The position numbers and the translations under genes were made by a program. From assembly GCA_024709955.1 (NCBI GenBank), contig JANJVS010000127.1, forward strand, positions 1 to 45,717: a stretch of DNA of 45,717 nt, in the 5' to 3' direction. Source of the DNA: Rhodocyclaceae bacterium (GTDB lineage: Bacteria > Pseudomonadota > Gammaproteobacteria > Burkholderiales > Rhodocyclaceae). The notes below the pieces were generated by a model that saw only the letters and a program-made list of their open reading frames with translations, was not told the DNA's origin and made no database searches. This document shows, piece by piece, positions 17,000 to 24,970 of this stretch (within the stretch, counting starts at the first letter, position 1; each line of letters begins with the position of its first letter).

Positions 17000-17974
17000 C
17001 TAAGCGGTCCGGCCCGCCAGCGGGCAAAGCTGTATCTCGATGGTCGTATGCACGATCTCCTCATGCACGGACAAGCGTTCGCGGATCCGCGCCGGGGTCA
17101 GATCGGGGTCGTGGGTCAGCACGCTGAGGGCGCAGGAATAGGCTCCCTTGCCGACGCGCCAGACATGGAGGTCGGTGATGTGGGTATCGCCGCCGTCGGG
17201 ACCGGTTTCGACCACTTCGCGGATTTCCTCGACCACCGGGTGGTCCATCTCGCGGTCCAGCAGCACCTTGCCGGTCTCGACCAATAGCCCCTGCGCCCAT
17301 TTGCCGACCAGGATCGCCCCGACGATGCCCATCACCGGATCGAGCCAGTCCCAGCCGTAGAACCAGCCGCCAAATAGAGCGATGATGGCGAGCACCGAGG
17401 TGGCCGCGTCCGCGATGACGTGGAGGTAAGCCGCCTTGAGGTTCAGGTCGTGGTGATGACCGTGGTCGTCGCCGCCGTGGTGGTGCCCGTGATGGTGATC
17501 GTGCCCATGGCCATGGTCGTGGGCGTGGCCGAGGATCAGCGCGCAGACCACGTTCACGACCAGGCCGATGACGGCGACGACGATCGCTTCCCTGTAGTGG
17601 ATGTCCTGCGGGGAGATGATCCGCTCGACCGAACCGAACACCATCATGGCGGCCACGCCGAGCAGGAAGATGGCGCTGGCGAAGCCGCCGAGCACCTCGA
17701 TCTTCCAGGTGCCGAAGGCGAAGCGCGGATCGCGGGCGTATTTCCGGGCGGCCGCATAGGCGAAGGCGGAGAGTCCGATGGCGAAGGCGTGCGAACTCAT
17801 GTGCAAGCCGTCGGCCAGCAGCGCCATCGAGTTGAACCACCAGCCGGAAAGGATTTCGACCACCATCATGATGGCGGTGATCCAGACGACGATCCGGGTG
17901 CCGCGCTCGGCCGCCTGGCTACCGGCGTCGAAAACGTGCTCGTGGGTCCATTGCGAAAGGTCGTGGGCATGCAT
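17000..17974 (-). CDS. dmeF: CDF-family Co(II)/Ni(II) efflux transporter DmeF
   Basis: A 324-residue cation diffusion facilitator exchanging divalent metal for protons at the inner membrane. The DmeF-type N-terminus has a W-x-H-x-H motif (QWTHEHVFD), followed by six TM helices, metal-site residues in TM2 (HMSSHA with preceding LADGLH) and TM5 (HVIADAATS), a long His-rich loop between TM4 and TM5 (HDHGHGHDHHHGHHHGG, about 150-170) and a cytoplasmic C-terminal domain (THITDLHVWRVGKGAYSCAL). Specificity follows from similarity to DmeF and from the adjacent divergent RcnR-type repressor with a shared operator. Confidence 0.88.
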   Translation of the reverse strand: MHAHDLSQWTHEHVFDAGSQAAERGTRIVVWITAIMMVVEILSGWWFNSMALLADGLHMSSHAFAIGLSAFAYAAARKYARDPRFAFGTWKIEVLGGFASAIFLLGVAAMMVFGSVERIISPQDIHYREAIVVAVIGLVVNVVCALILGHAHDHGHGHDHHHGHHHGGDDHGHHHDLNLKAAYLHVIADAATSVLAIIALFGGWFYGWDWLDPVMGIVGAILVGKWAQGLLVETGKVLLDREMDHPVVEEIREVVETGPDGGDTHITDLHVWRVGKGAYSCALSVLTHDPDLTPARIRERLSVHEEIVHTTIEIQLCPLAGRTA

Positions 17975-18006
17975 GGCTTTGCGTATCCTTTAAAGTGACT
18001 TTCACT

Positions 18007-18023
18007 ATACTACCCCCCAGTAT
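18007..18023. promoter_or_regulatory. RcnR/DmeR-type operator between dmeF and dmeR
   Basis: ATACT-A-CCCCCC-AGTAT: a G/C tract flanked by inverted ACT/AGT arms, the recognised TACT-G6-AGTA type bound by RcnR-like CsoR-family repressors. It lies 33 nt upstream of dmeF and 30 nt upstream of the repressor gene, so it can control both. Confidence 0.8.
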
Positions 18024-18052
18024 ATACACAACCCTCTCCCCGGAGCCGATTC

Positions 18053-18328
18053 ATGGCGCACACCATCCAGAACAAGCGGGCCTTGCTGACCCGCATCCGC
18101 CGCATCAAGGGACAAAGCGAGGCCCTGGAACGCGCGCTCGAACAGGAAACCGATTGCGGCGCCGTGCTCCAGCAGATCGCCGCCATCCGCGGCGCGATTA
18201 ACGGGCTGATGGCGGAGGTTCTCGAAGGTCATGTGCGCGACCATCTCGGCGCCGAGGTGACCGATCCAGAGCGGCGCCAGGAGGACGTGCAGGTCGTCCT
18301 CGCCGCATTGCGCTCCTATATGAAATAG
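18053..18328 (+). CDS. dmeR: CsoR/RcnR-family metal-responsive repressor (DmeR-like)
   Basis: A 91-residue, all-helical repressor (ALLTRIRRIKGQSEALERAL...). The metal-ligand fingerprint is H3, C35, H60 and H64, exactly the set used by RcnR to sense Ni(II)/Co(II), and not the Cys-His-Cys set of copper-sensing CsoR. It would hold both divergent promoters off by binding the G-tract operator and release on metal binding. Being next to dmeF, it matches the dmeRF arrangement known from other proteobacteria, though there the genes are often co-directional; here they are divergent. FrmR-type aldehyde sensing is less likely because H3 and H64 are present. Confidence 0.85.
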   Translation: MAHTIQNKRALLTRIRRIKGQSEALERALEQETDCGAVLQQIAAIRGAINGLMAEVLEGHVRDHLGAEVTDPERRQEDVQVVLAALRSYMK

Positions 18329-18336
18329 AACATGCC

Positions 18337-18389
18337 ACTTGGTAAGGCAGGTTGACAGACCGACAGACTGTCACACTGTGTTACCAAGT
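18337..18389. promoter_or_regulatory. Nested inverted repeats and candidate promoter ahead of the ABC exporter operon
   Basis: ACTTGGTAA (18337-18345) and TTACCAAGT (18381-18389) form a perfect 9-bp inverted repeat 35 nt apart. Between them lie a -35-like TTGACA (18352-18357) and a short palindrome GACAG-A-CTGTC (18362-18372). The layout suggests an operator around a promoter; the first gene starts at 18456. Confidence 0.5.
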
Positions 18390-18455
18390 CGCCGCGACGC
18401 GGTGGGGATTTGTCCCGAAAATGCGCATGTCCATTTTCGAGAGGCAGGCCCTGCA

Positions 18456-19637
18456 ATGAAACCGCGCTTCAACAAAAGAACCGTCCTGATCCTGGCCGGG
18501 GTCATGGTGGCGCTCGGCGTCGGGCTGGCGGCTTTGCGCAACAGCCCGTTCGCTCCGGTGACGCAGGTCGGCGCCGTCGAGGCCGCGCGCCACACCCTGC
18601 AGGCCTCGCTGTTCGGCATCGGCGTCGTCGAATCGCGGCGCAACATCCTGATCGGACCGACGAGCGCGGGACGGGTGGCGCGCATCCATGTCGAACAGGG
18701 CGAACAGGTCAAGGCCGGGCAGCTGCTGGCGGAAATGGACCCGATCGATCTTCGGGAACGTCTCGCCGCCAGCCGTCATGCGCTGGCGCGCGCCCGCGCC
18801 GCCGTCTCCGCCACGCAGGCACAGGCCCTGGAAGCGGAAAGCCGCTTCGCCACCGCCGATGCCAGCGCCAGGCGCTTTGCCTCCTTGAAGGCGCAAGGCT
18901 TCGTCAGCGCCGAGGCCGAACGGGCCAAGGGCCATGAAGCGCGTGCGGCCGACGCCGCCGTGCGGGCCAGCCGCGCCAACATCGCGTCGGCGCGCGCCGA
19001 CGGCGAACGGCTGACCGCCGAAGTCCGCGCGCTGGAAGAGCAACTCAACAACACCCGCCTGCTCGCGCCCGTGGCCGGCCTGATCGTCGCGCGCGAACTC
19101 GAAGCGGGCAGCACGGCGGTGGCCGGGCAGGCCGTCCTGCGCATGGTCGAGGCGGATTCCTTCTGGCTGCGCGTGCGCATCGACCAGGGCCGTTCCGCCG
19201 GCCTGGCGGTCGGCCAGCCGGCCAGCATCGTATTGCGCAGCCGCCCTGGCGAGAGCTTCCCCGGCAAGGTCGTCCGCATCGAGCAACTGTCGGATGCCGT
19301 CACCGAGGAGCGCATCGCCATGGTGGCCTTCGATGCCCTGCCGGCCGGCCTGACGCTCAACGAGATGGCCGAGGTGACGGTGCGGCTGCCGGCGCGCCCC
19401 GATGTGCTGAGCGTGCCCCCGGCGGCGCTGGTGCGCCAGGACGGCAAGACGGGGGTGTTCGCGATCGCCGATGGCCGGGCTCGGTTCCGCCCGATCCGGG
19501 TCGGCGTGCGCGCCGAAACCGGCATCGAGGTGCTGGAGGGGCTCAACGGCGGCGAAGCCGTCATCGTCCAGCGCGTCAAACCCATCGCCGATGGCGACCG
19601 GGTGCGTGTAACGAGCTCCGGCGGAGACGGCAAGTGA
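18456..19637 (+). CDS. ABC exporter periplasmic adaptor (HlyD/MacA/DevB type)
   Basis: A 393-residue adaptor with an N-terminal signal anchor (VLILAGVMVALGVGLAAL), a biotinyl-lipoyl-like half motif (GRVARIHVEQGEQVKAGQLLAEMD), a long Ala/Arg coiled-coil hairpin (about 105-195) and the second half motif (LLAPVAGLIVARELEAGSTAVAGQ), then a beta-barrel and membrane-proximal domain. It docks the permease to TolC. ATG 18456 lies after a purine-rich GAGAGGCAGG; upstream in-frame codons lack a good site. Its stop overlaps the GTG of the permease, marking a five-gene coupled operon. Confidence 0.85.
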   Translation: MKPRFNKRTVLILAGVMVALGVGLAALRNSPFAPVTQVGAVEAARHTLQASLFGIGVVESRRNILIGPTSAGRVARIHVEQGEQVKAGQLLAEMDPIDLRERLAASRHALARARAAVSATQAQALEAESRFATADASARRFASLKAQGFVSAEAERAKGHEARAADAAVRASRANIASARADGERLTAEVRALEEQLNNTRLLAPVAGLIVARELEAGSTAVAGQAVLRMVEADSFWLRVRIDQGRSAGLAVGQPASIVLRSRPGESFPGKVVRIEQLSDAVTEERIAMVAFDALPAGLTLNEMAEVTVRLPARPDVLSVPPAALVRQDGKTGVFAIADGRARFRPIRVGVRAETGIEVLEGLNGGEAVIVQRVKPIADGDRVRVTSSGGDGK

Positions 19638-20827
19638 TCAACCTCGCCTCCCGCGACATCGGCCACCATCTGGGTCGCTTCATTTTCACCGGCATCGGGC
19701 TCGGCCTGCTGATCGGCGTCACCCTGACCATGGCCGGCGTCTTTCGCGGCATGGTCGCCGACGGCCGGGCGGTCATCGCCGCCTCGGGCGCCGACCTGTG
19801 GGTGGTGCAGAAGGACACGCTCGGCCCCTGGGCCGAACCCTCGTCGATCCGCGACGATCTTTACCGTAGTCTGGCGAGCCTGCCCGGCGTGGCCGAGGCG
19901 GCCAACGTCGCCTACCTGACCATGCAGGTGCAGGTAAAGGGCAAGGATGTACGCGTCATGCTCGCCGGCATCGAGCCGGGCGGACTGGGCGAGCCCGGAC
20001 AGGTGATCGCCGGCCGTCCGCTGCTGCGCGGCCATTACGAGGCGGTCGCCGACGAAAAAGCCGGCCTCGCCGTCGGCGACACGGTGCGCATCCGCCGCCA
20101 CGACTACAGCGTCGTCGGCCTGGCGCGCCGTGCCACCTCGTCCTCGGGCGACCCGATGATCTATATCCCGCTCAAGGATGCCCAGGAAGTGCAGTTCCTC
20201 AAGGACAACGACAGCCTGGTGGCGGAACGCGCGCGCACCGCCGCCAATCCCGCCCTCAACCGCCCCGGCGTGCCCGGACTGCTCGATGCCGTGCTGGCCA
20301 GCCAGACGGCCAGCCGCAACGTCAATGCCGTCCTGCTGCGCGTCGCCCCGGGCTTCCCGCCGGACGAGGTCAAGGCCGAGATCGGCCGCTGGAAGCACCT
20401 GACCGCCTGGACACGGCACGACATGGAGGAAATCCTCGTCGCCAAGCTGATCGCCACCTCGGCCAAGCAGATCGGCATGTTCCTCGTCATCCTGGCCGTC
20501 GTCAGCGCCGCCATCGTCGCCTTCATCATCTACACCATGACGCTCAACAAGCAGCGCGAAATCGCCGTGCTCAAGCTGATCGGCGCGCAAGACCGCGGCA
20601 TCGCGGCAATGATCCTGCAACAGGCGCTGGCCCTCGGCCTGATCGGCTTCGTCGTCGGCCAGATCTCCGCCACCCTGTGGGCGCCGTTCTTTCCCAAGCA
20701 TGTTCTGCTGGCGCCGTCCGATGCCGCACGCGGCTTCGTCATCACCATGGTCGTTTGCGCACTGGCCAGCATCCTGGCCATCCGCGCCGCCTTGCGTGTC
20801 GATCCGGCCGACGCCATCGGAGGCTAG
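19634..20827 (+). CDS. FtsX-like ABC transporter permease (DevC/MacB type)
   Basis: A 397-residue permease with the MacB topology: TM1 (about 13-37), a periplasmic domain of about 230 residues (MacB_PCD-like, ASGADLWVVQKDTLGP...), then three C-terminal TM helices with the FtsX core (LNKQREIAVLKLIGAQDRGI, ending RVDPADAIGG). Unlike MacB it has no fused ATPase, so it matches DevC or LolCE-type split systems. The start is GTG, overlapping the adaptor's stop. It would drive a mechanotransmission exporter with the downstream ATPase and TolC. Substrate unknown; no lipoprotein-specific motif is evident. Confidence 0.85.
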   Translation: MINLASRDIGHHLGRFIFTGIGLGLLIGVTLTMAGVFRGMVADGRAVIAASGADLWVVQKDTLGPWAEPSSIRDDLYRSLASLPGVAEAANVAYLTMQVQVKGKDVRVMLAGIEPGGLGEPGQVIAGRPLLRGHYEAVADEKAGLAVGDTVRIRRHDYSVVGLARRATSSSGDPMIYIPLKDAQEVQFLKDNDSLVAERARTAANPALNRPGVPGLLDAVLASQTASRNVNAVLLRVAPGFPPDEVKAEIGRWKHLTAWTRHDMEEILVAKLIATSAKQIGMFLVILAVVSAAIVAFIIYTMTLNKQREIAVLKLIGAQDRGIAAMILQQALALGLIGFVVGQISATLWAPFFPKHVLLAPSDAARGFVITMVVCALASILAIRAALRVDPADAIGG

Positions 20828-20828
20828 G

Positions 20829-21557
20829 ATGACGGCCAACAACGATATCGCCATCCGCCTGACCGGACTGACCAAGACCTACGGCAGCGGCAGCACCGCC
20901 GTGCAGGCCCTGCGCGGCGTGGACATGACCATTCGTCGCGGCGAGGTGGTGGGACTGGTCGGCCCCAGCGGCTCCGGCAAGAGCACCCTGCTCAAGTGCC
21001 TCGGCGCGGTGATCGAGCCGACTTCCGGTCACATCGAACTGGGCGGCGAGGCCATCTTCGACGACCAGGCCGGCGGCTGGCAGATCGACGACCTGCGCTC
21101 GCTGCGGCGCGACCGCATCGGCTTCATCTTCCAGGCACCCTACCTGATCCCCTTCCTGGACGTCACCGACAACGTCGCGCTGCTGCCCATGCTGGCGGGC
21201 AAACCGAATGCCGCCGCGCGGGAGCGAGCCCGCGAACTGATCGAGGCGCTCGACGTCGGCCACCGGGTCGGGGTGCGGGTGTCGCTGCTGTCCGGGGGCG
21301 AGCAGCAGCGCGTGGCGATCGCGCGTTCCCTGGTCAACCATCCGCCGGTGATCCTCGCCGACGAGCCCACCGCGCCGCTCGATTCGACGCGCGCCCTCGC
21401 CGTGGTGCGGATTCTCAACGACATGGCGCTGCGCTACGGCGCGGCGATCATCGTCGTCACCCATGACGAAAAAATCATCCCGACCTTCAAGCGCATCTAT
21501 CACATCCGCGACGGACGCACGGAAGAGGAAGCGGGCGCAGGAAGGGAGATCGCATGA
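20829..21557 (+). CDS. ABC transporter ATP-binding protein (DevA/MacB type)
   Basis: A 242-residue nucleotide-binding subunit with Walker A (GPSGSGKST, about 44-52), Q-loop (FQAPYL), signature LSGGEQQRVAIARSL, Walker B plus catalytic Glu (VILADEPT) and the switch His (VTHDEK). The short, stand-alone size and LSGGEQQR signature place it in the MacB/LolD/DevA group. GGAGG lies 5 nt before ATG 20829, and its stop overlaps the start of the TolC gene. It powers the adjacent permease. Confidence 0.88.
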   Translation: MTANNDIAIRLTGLTKTYGSGSTAVQALRGVDMTIRRGEVVGLVGPSGSGKSTLLKCLGAVIEPTSGHIELGGEAIFDDQAGGWQIDDLRSLRRDRIGFIFQAPYLIPFLDVTDNVALLPMLAGKPNAAARERARELIEALDVGHRVGVRVSLLSGGEQQRVAIARSLVNHPPVILADEPTAPLDSTRALAVVRILNDMALRYGAAIIVVTHDEKIIPTFKRIYHIRDGRTEEEAGAGREIA

Positions 21558-22882
21558 AGCATGTTCGCCCATCACTATGGGCTCTGGCCCTGGCGTGCGC
21601 CGGCGGCAGCATCCAGGCCGCCGACCTGCTGCAGGTCTATCGCGACGCGCAGTCCTTCGATGCGCAATACGCCGCCGCGCGGGCCGCGCGCGACGCCGGG
21701 CTGGAGAAACTGCCGCAGGGCCGCGCCGGACTGCTGCCGAACATCGGCCTGTCGGCGCACACGACCTGGAGCGACCTCGAATCGAAGGCGCGCACGCCCG
21801 GCGCCACGACGCGTGGCGCCGACTACAACAGCAACGGTTGGAGCGCGTCGCTCACGCAGCCGCTGTTCCGCTGGCAGAACTGGGTGGGCTACCAGCAGGC
21901 CACACTGGCCGCCATACTGGCCGAAATGCAGTTCGCGCAGGCCGCTCAGGACCTGATCCTGCGTGTGTCGCAAGCCTATTTCGACGTGCTGCTCGCGCAG
22001 GAAACCCTGGCGATGGCCAACGCCCAGAAGATCGCCTTCGGCGAGCAGCTCGAAGCGGCCAGGCGCAACTTCGAAGTCGGCACCGCGACGATCACCGACA
22101 CGCACGAAGCGCAGGCCAGGCATGACCTCGCGGTCGCCACCGAGATCGCCGCCGAAAACGACCTCGCCGTGAAACGCCAGGCATTGCGTACCCTGACCGG
22201 CAAGGAAGAGGATGCACTCAAGGGCCTGAAGCCCGGCGTGCGGATCGGCGCACCACGGCCCCCCAACCTCGGTCAGTGGGTGAGTTCGGCGGAGACCGGC
22301 AATATTGGGGTTCAGATTGCCCAGACCAGTCTCGACGTATCCGGCCGCGAAGTCGAGAAACAACGCGCCGGCCACTACCCGACGCTCGATCTGGTCGCGA
22401 CGCACGGCAAGACCGGCAGCGGCTTCAGCTCGACCTCCGGCGGCGGTGTCGATACCCGGAGCAGCACGATCGGCCTGCAACTCGCCGTGCCATTATTCGC
22501 CGGTGGCGCGGTGTCATCGAAAGAGCGCGAAGCCGTCGCACTCAAAGAAAAAGCCCGGGCCGACCTCGACAATGCCCGCCGTCAGGCAGCCTTGCTGGCA
22601 CGGCAGGCCTATCTCGGCGTGAATGCCGGACTGGCGCAGGTCAAGGCGCTTGAGGCGGGCGTGGCCTCGTCGCAGTTGGCAGTCGAATCCAACAAGCTCG
22701 GTTACGAGGTGGGCGTGCGCATCAACATCGACGTATTGAACGCACAGAGCCAGTTGTTCGACACGAAGCAAAAGCTCGCCAAGGCACGTCTCGATACGCT
22801 GGTCGCGCAACTCAGGCTGAAATCCGCCGCAGGCGCGCTAACCGAGGGCGACCTCGCCACCATCAACGCACTGCTGGAATAG
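21554..22882 (+). CDS. TolC-family outer-membrane channel for the ABC exporter
   Basis: A 442-residue precursor with a signal peptide (ending IQAAD), then the typical TolC start (LLQVYRDAQSFDAQYAAARAARDAG) and two OEP repeats with long amphipathic helices. The LPNIGLSAHTTWS and LPLFAGG-like strand motifs (LAVPLFAGGAVSSKE) are characteristic. Its ATG overlaps the ATPase stop. It gives the exporter its own outer-membrane duct, separate from that of the heavy-metal RND system. Confidence 0.88.
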   Translation: MKHVRPSLWALALACAGGSIQAADLLQVYRDAQSFDAQYAAARAARDAGLEKLPQGRAGLLPNIGLSAHTTWSDLESKARTPGATTRGADYNSNGWSASLTQPLFRWQNWVGYQQATLAAILAEMQFAQAAQDLILRVSQAYFDVLLAQETLAMANAQKIAFGEQLEAARRNFEVGTATITDTHEAQARHDLAVATEIAAENDLAVKRQALRTLTGKEEDALKGLKPGVRIGAPRPPNLGQWVSSAETGNIGVQIAQTSLDVSGREVEKQRAGHYPTLDLVATHGKTGSGFSSTSGGGVDTRSSTIGLQLAVPLFAGGAVSSKEREAVALKEKARADLDNARRQAALLARQAYLGVNAGLAQVKALEAGVASSQLAVESNKLGYEVGVRINIDVLNAQSQLFDTKQKLAKARLDTLVAQLRLKSAAGALTEGDLATINALLE

Positions 22883-22900
22883 GGCCGGTAAGATTCATCC

Positions 22901-23629
22901 ATGAGCACAACGCCAGAACATCTCCTCGTCGTCGACGATGACCGGGAGATTCGCAATCTGCTGACCGAATACCTGACGCAGGCGGGATTTCGCGTCACGG
23001 CGGTCGGCGACGGCAAGGCGATGCGTCGCGCCCTGGAGGCCAACCGCATCGATCTGGTCGTGCTCGACCTGATGCTTCCCGGCGAAGACGGCCTGACGCT
23101 GTGCCGCGAGCTGCGCGCGCGTTCGAACAGCCTGCCGGTGCTGATGCTGACCGCGCGCGGCGACGAGGTCGATCGCATCGTCGGCCTGGAAATGGGCGCG
23201 GACGACTACCTCGCCAAGCCCTTCAACCCGCGCGAATTGCTGGCGCGCATCAAGACCATCCTGCGCCGCGCCCACGCCCTGCCGCCGAACCTGGAACTCG
23301 CCGAAGCCAAAAGCTTCCGCTTCGCCGGCTGGACGCTCGCTGTCGCCACGCGCGACGTCACGGCGCCGGACGGACTGGTGGTGCCGCTGTCCGGCGCGGA
23401 ATACCGCCTGCTGCGCGTTTTTCTCGACCATCCGCAACGGGTTCTGCCGCGCGACCAGTTGCTGGAGCTCGCCAACAGGCGCGAGGCGATCCTGTTCGAC
23501 CGCAGCATCGACGTGCTGGTCGGCCGGCTGCGCAAGCGCCTGGGCGACGACAGCAAGGAGCCGACGCTGATCAAGACCGTGCGCGGCGAGGGTTACGTGC
23601 TGGCGGCGCCGGTGGATGTCGAGCGGTGA
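22901..23629 (+). CDS. OmpR-family response regulator of the ABC exporter locus
   Basis: A 242-residue regulator with receiver D56 (DLVVLDLMLPGEDG), conserved K in LAKPFNPREL, and a winged-helix domain (PLSGAEYRLLRVFLDHPQRVLPRDQLLEL, ending KTVRGEGYVL). It is closest in style to OmpR/AdeR regulators that control efflux. It starts 18 nt after the TolC gene, so the exporter operon probably continues into the two-component pair. The inverted repeats at 18337-18389 are a candidate binding site. Confidence 0.85.
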   Translation: MSTTPEHLLVVDDDREIRNLLTEYLTQAGFRVTAVGDGKAMRRALEANRIDLVVLDLMLPGEDGLTLCRELRARSNSLPVLMLTARGDEVDRIVGLEMGADDYLAKPFNPRELLARIKTILRRAHALPPNLELAEAKSFRFAGWTLAVATRDVTAPDGLVVPLSGAEYRLLRVFLDHPQRVLPRDQLLELANRREAILFDRSIDVLVGRLRKRLGDDSKEPTLIKTVRGEGYVLAAPVDVER

Positions 23630-24930
23630 GACTGCTGCCGCGCACCCTGTTCGGCCGGATTGTCCTGCTCATGGCGGGCGGGCTGGTGCTGGCGCAACTG
23701 ATCGGCGCCGCCATGCATCTGGCCGAACGGCAACGCACCCTGAGCCGGACGGTCGGCCAGGAATTCGCGCAACGCATCGCCGCCATCCATCGCGCCATCG
23801 ATAGCCATGGGGATGCGGAAAGACAGGCGTTGGCCGCGCAATTGAGCACCCCGCGCCAGCGCGTGTCGATCGTCGCCACGGCCCCGGCCGCCGCGACATC
23901 CGTCGCCGGCAATTCCGAGTTGCTCGCGCGCCTTGCAGAAGCCCTGGGACCGGAAATCGCCATCCGGCCGCTTACCCTGCCGCGCATCGGCCACTTCGTG
24001 TTCGATCTCCATTTCGAGCTGAAGTCCGGTGGCTGGCTGCATATCGAGGGCAGCGCGCCCGATGAAATCTTTGCCTGGCCGGTGCATCTGTTCGGCAATC
24101 TGGCCTTGATGCTGGCCGTCGTGATCGTGCTGATCTGGTTCGTCGCCCGCATGACGGTGCGTCCGCTGACGCGGCTCGCGCAGGCGGCGCGCGGCCTGGG
24201 CGAAGACTTGCGACAGCCGCCGCTACCGGAGGAAGGACCAAGCGAGGTCCGCCAGGCGACGCAGGCCTTCAACGCCATGCAGCAGCGCATCCGCCAGGAC
24301 ATCGAGGAACGCGAGCGTTTCCTCGCGGCGGTGTCGCACGATCTCGGGACGCCGGTCACCCGCATGCGGCTGCGCGGCGAATTGCTGGCGGACGAGGAAC
24401 TGCGCGAACGCTTTCTGCGCGACCTCGACGAGATGCAGCAGATGCTGGGCGGCGCGCTCGACTTCCTGCGCGGCAAGGCGGCGGACGAGCCGGCCAGCCC
24501 GATCGACATGGTCGCCCTGCTGGAAAGTCTTGTCGATGACCGCGAGGAAATGGGGCGCGCGGTTTCCCTGTCCGTGCCGTCCGCGCCCGTGCGCTACACG
24601 GGCCGTCCGCAGGCCCTGCGCCGCGCCATCGGCAACCTGATCGACAACGCCCTGAAATACGGCCAGCGCGCCGGTGTCGCGCTTCAGGCCGACGCGGACG
24701 GCGTGCGCATCGTCGTCGATGACGAGGGTGCCGGGCTGCCGGAGGATCAACTCGACAAGGTCTTCGAGCCCTTCTACCGGGTGGAATCATCGCGCAACCG
24801 CGCAACCGGCGGCGTCGGACTCGGCCTCGCCATCGTGCGCCAGATCGCGCGCCGGCATGGCGGAGACGTTAGCCTGGCGAATCGCCCCAGTGGCGGTTTG
24901 CGCGCCGAGCTGTTCTTGCCGCGGCGGTAA
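23626..24930 (+). CDS. Sensor histidine kinase of the ABC exporter locus
   Basis: A 434-residue kinase with TM1 (about 10-28), a periplasmic domain of about 130 residues, TM2 (about 158-176), HAMP, an H-box with H238 and an ATPase domain (N-box NLIDNALKYG; GVGLGLAIV). The start is GTG, overlapping the regulator's stop; the frame is open far upstream only as a shadow of the regulator. The H-box reads VSHDLGTPVTRMRLR, where the nearly invariant Arg after Leu is Gly, a substitution that could affect activity. The stop is followed by a dispersed repeat and the convergent TerB-like gene. Confidence 0.85.
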   Translation: MRLLPRTLFGRIVLLMAGGLVLAQLIGAAMHLAERQRTLSRTVGQEFAQRIAAIHRAIDSHGDAERQALAAQLSTPRQRVSIVATAPAAATSVAGNSELLARLAEALGPEIAIRPLTLPRIGHFVFDLHFELKSGGWLHIEGSAPDEIFAWPVHLFGNLALMLAVVIVLIWFVARMTVRPLTRLAQAARGLGEDLRQPPLPEEGPSEVRQATQAFNAMQQRIRQDIEERERFLAAVSHDLGTPVTRMRLRGELLADEELRERFLRDLDEMQQMLGGALDFLRGKAADEPASPIDMVALLESLVDDREEMGRAVSLSVPSAPVRYTGRPQALRRAIGNLIDNALKYGQRAGVALQADADGVRIVVDDEGAGLPEDQLDKVFEPFYRVESSRNRATGGVGLGLAIVRQIARRHGGDVSLANRPSGGLRAELFLPRR

Positions 24931-24943
24931 CGCTGATCCGCGA

Positions 24944-24969
24944 CACCGTCCCGTCAGCGCCGACTTTCG
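24944..24969 (-). repeat. Dispersed 26-bp repeat, copy C (between convergent genes)
   Basis: Starts CACCGTCCCGTCAGCGCC and ends GACTTTCG. It fills almost the whole gap between the kinase stop (24930) and the TerB-like gene stop (24971). Confidence 0.75.
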
Positions 24970-24970
24970 T

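Noticed and set aside
18776-20875. Minus-strand open frame of 699 codons opposite the adaptor and permease genes
   Set aside because: Spans two well-supported genes and their junction in antisense; composition is typical of shadow frames.
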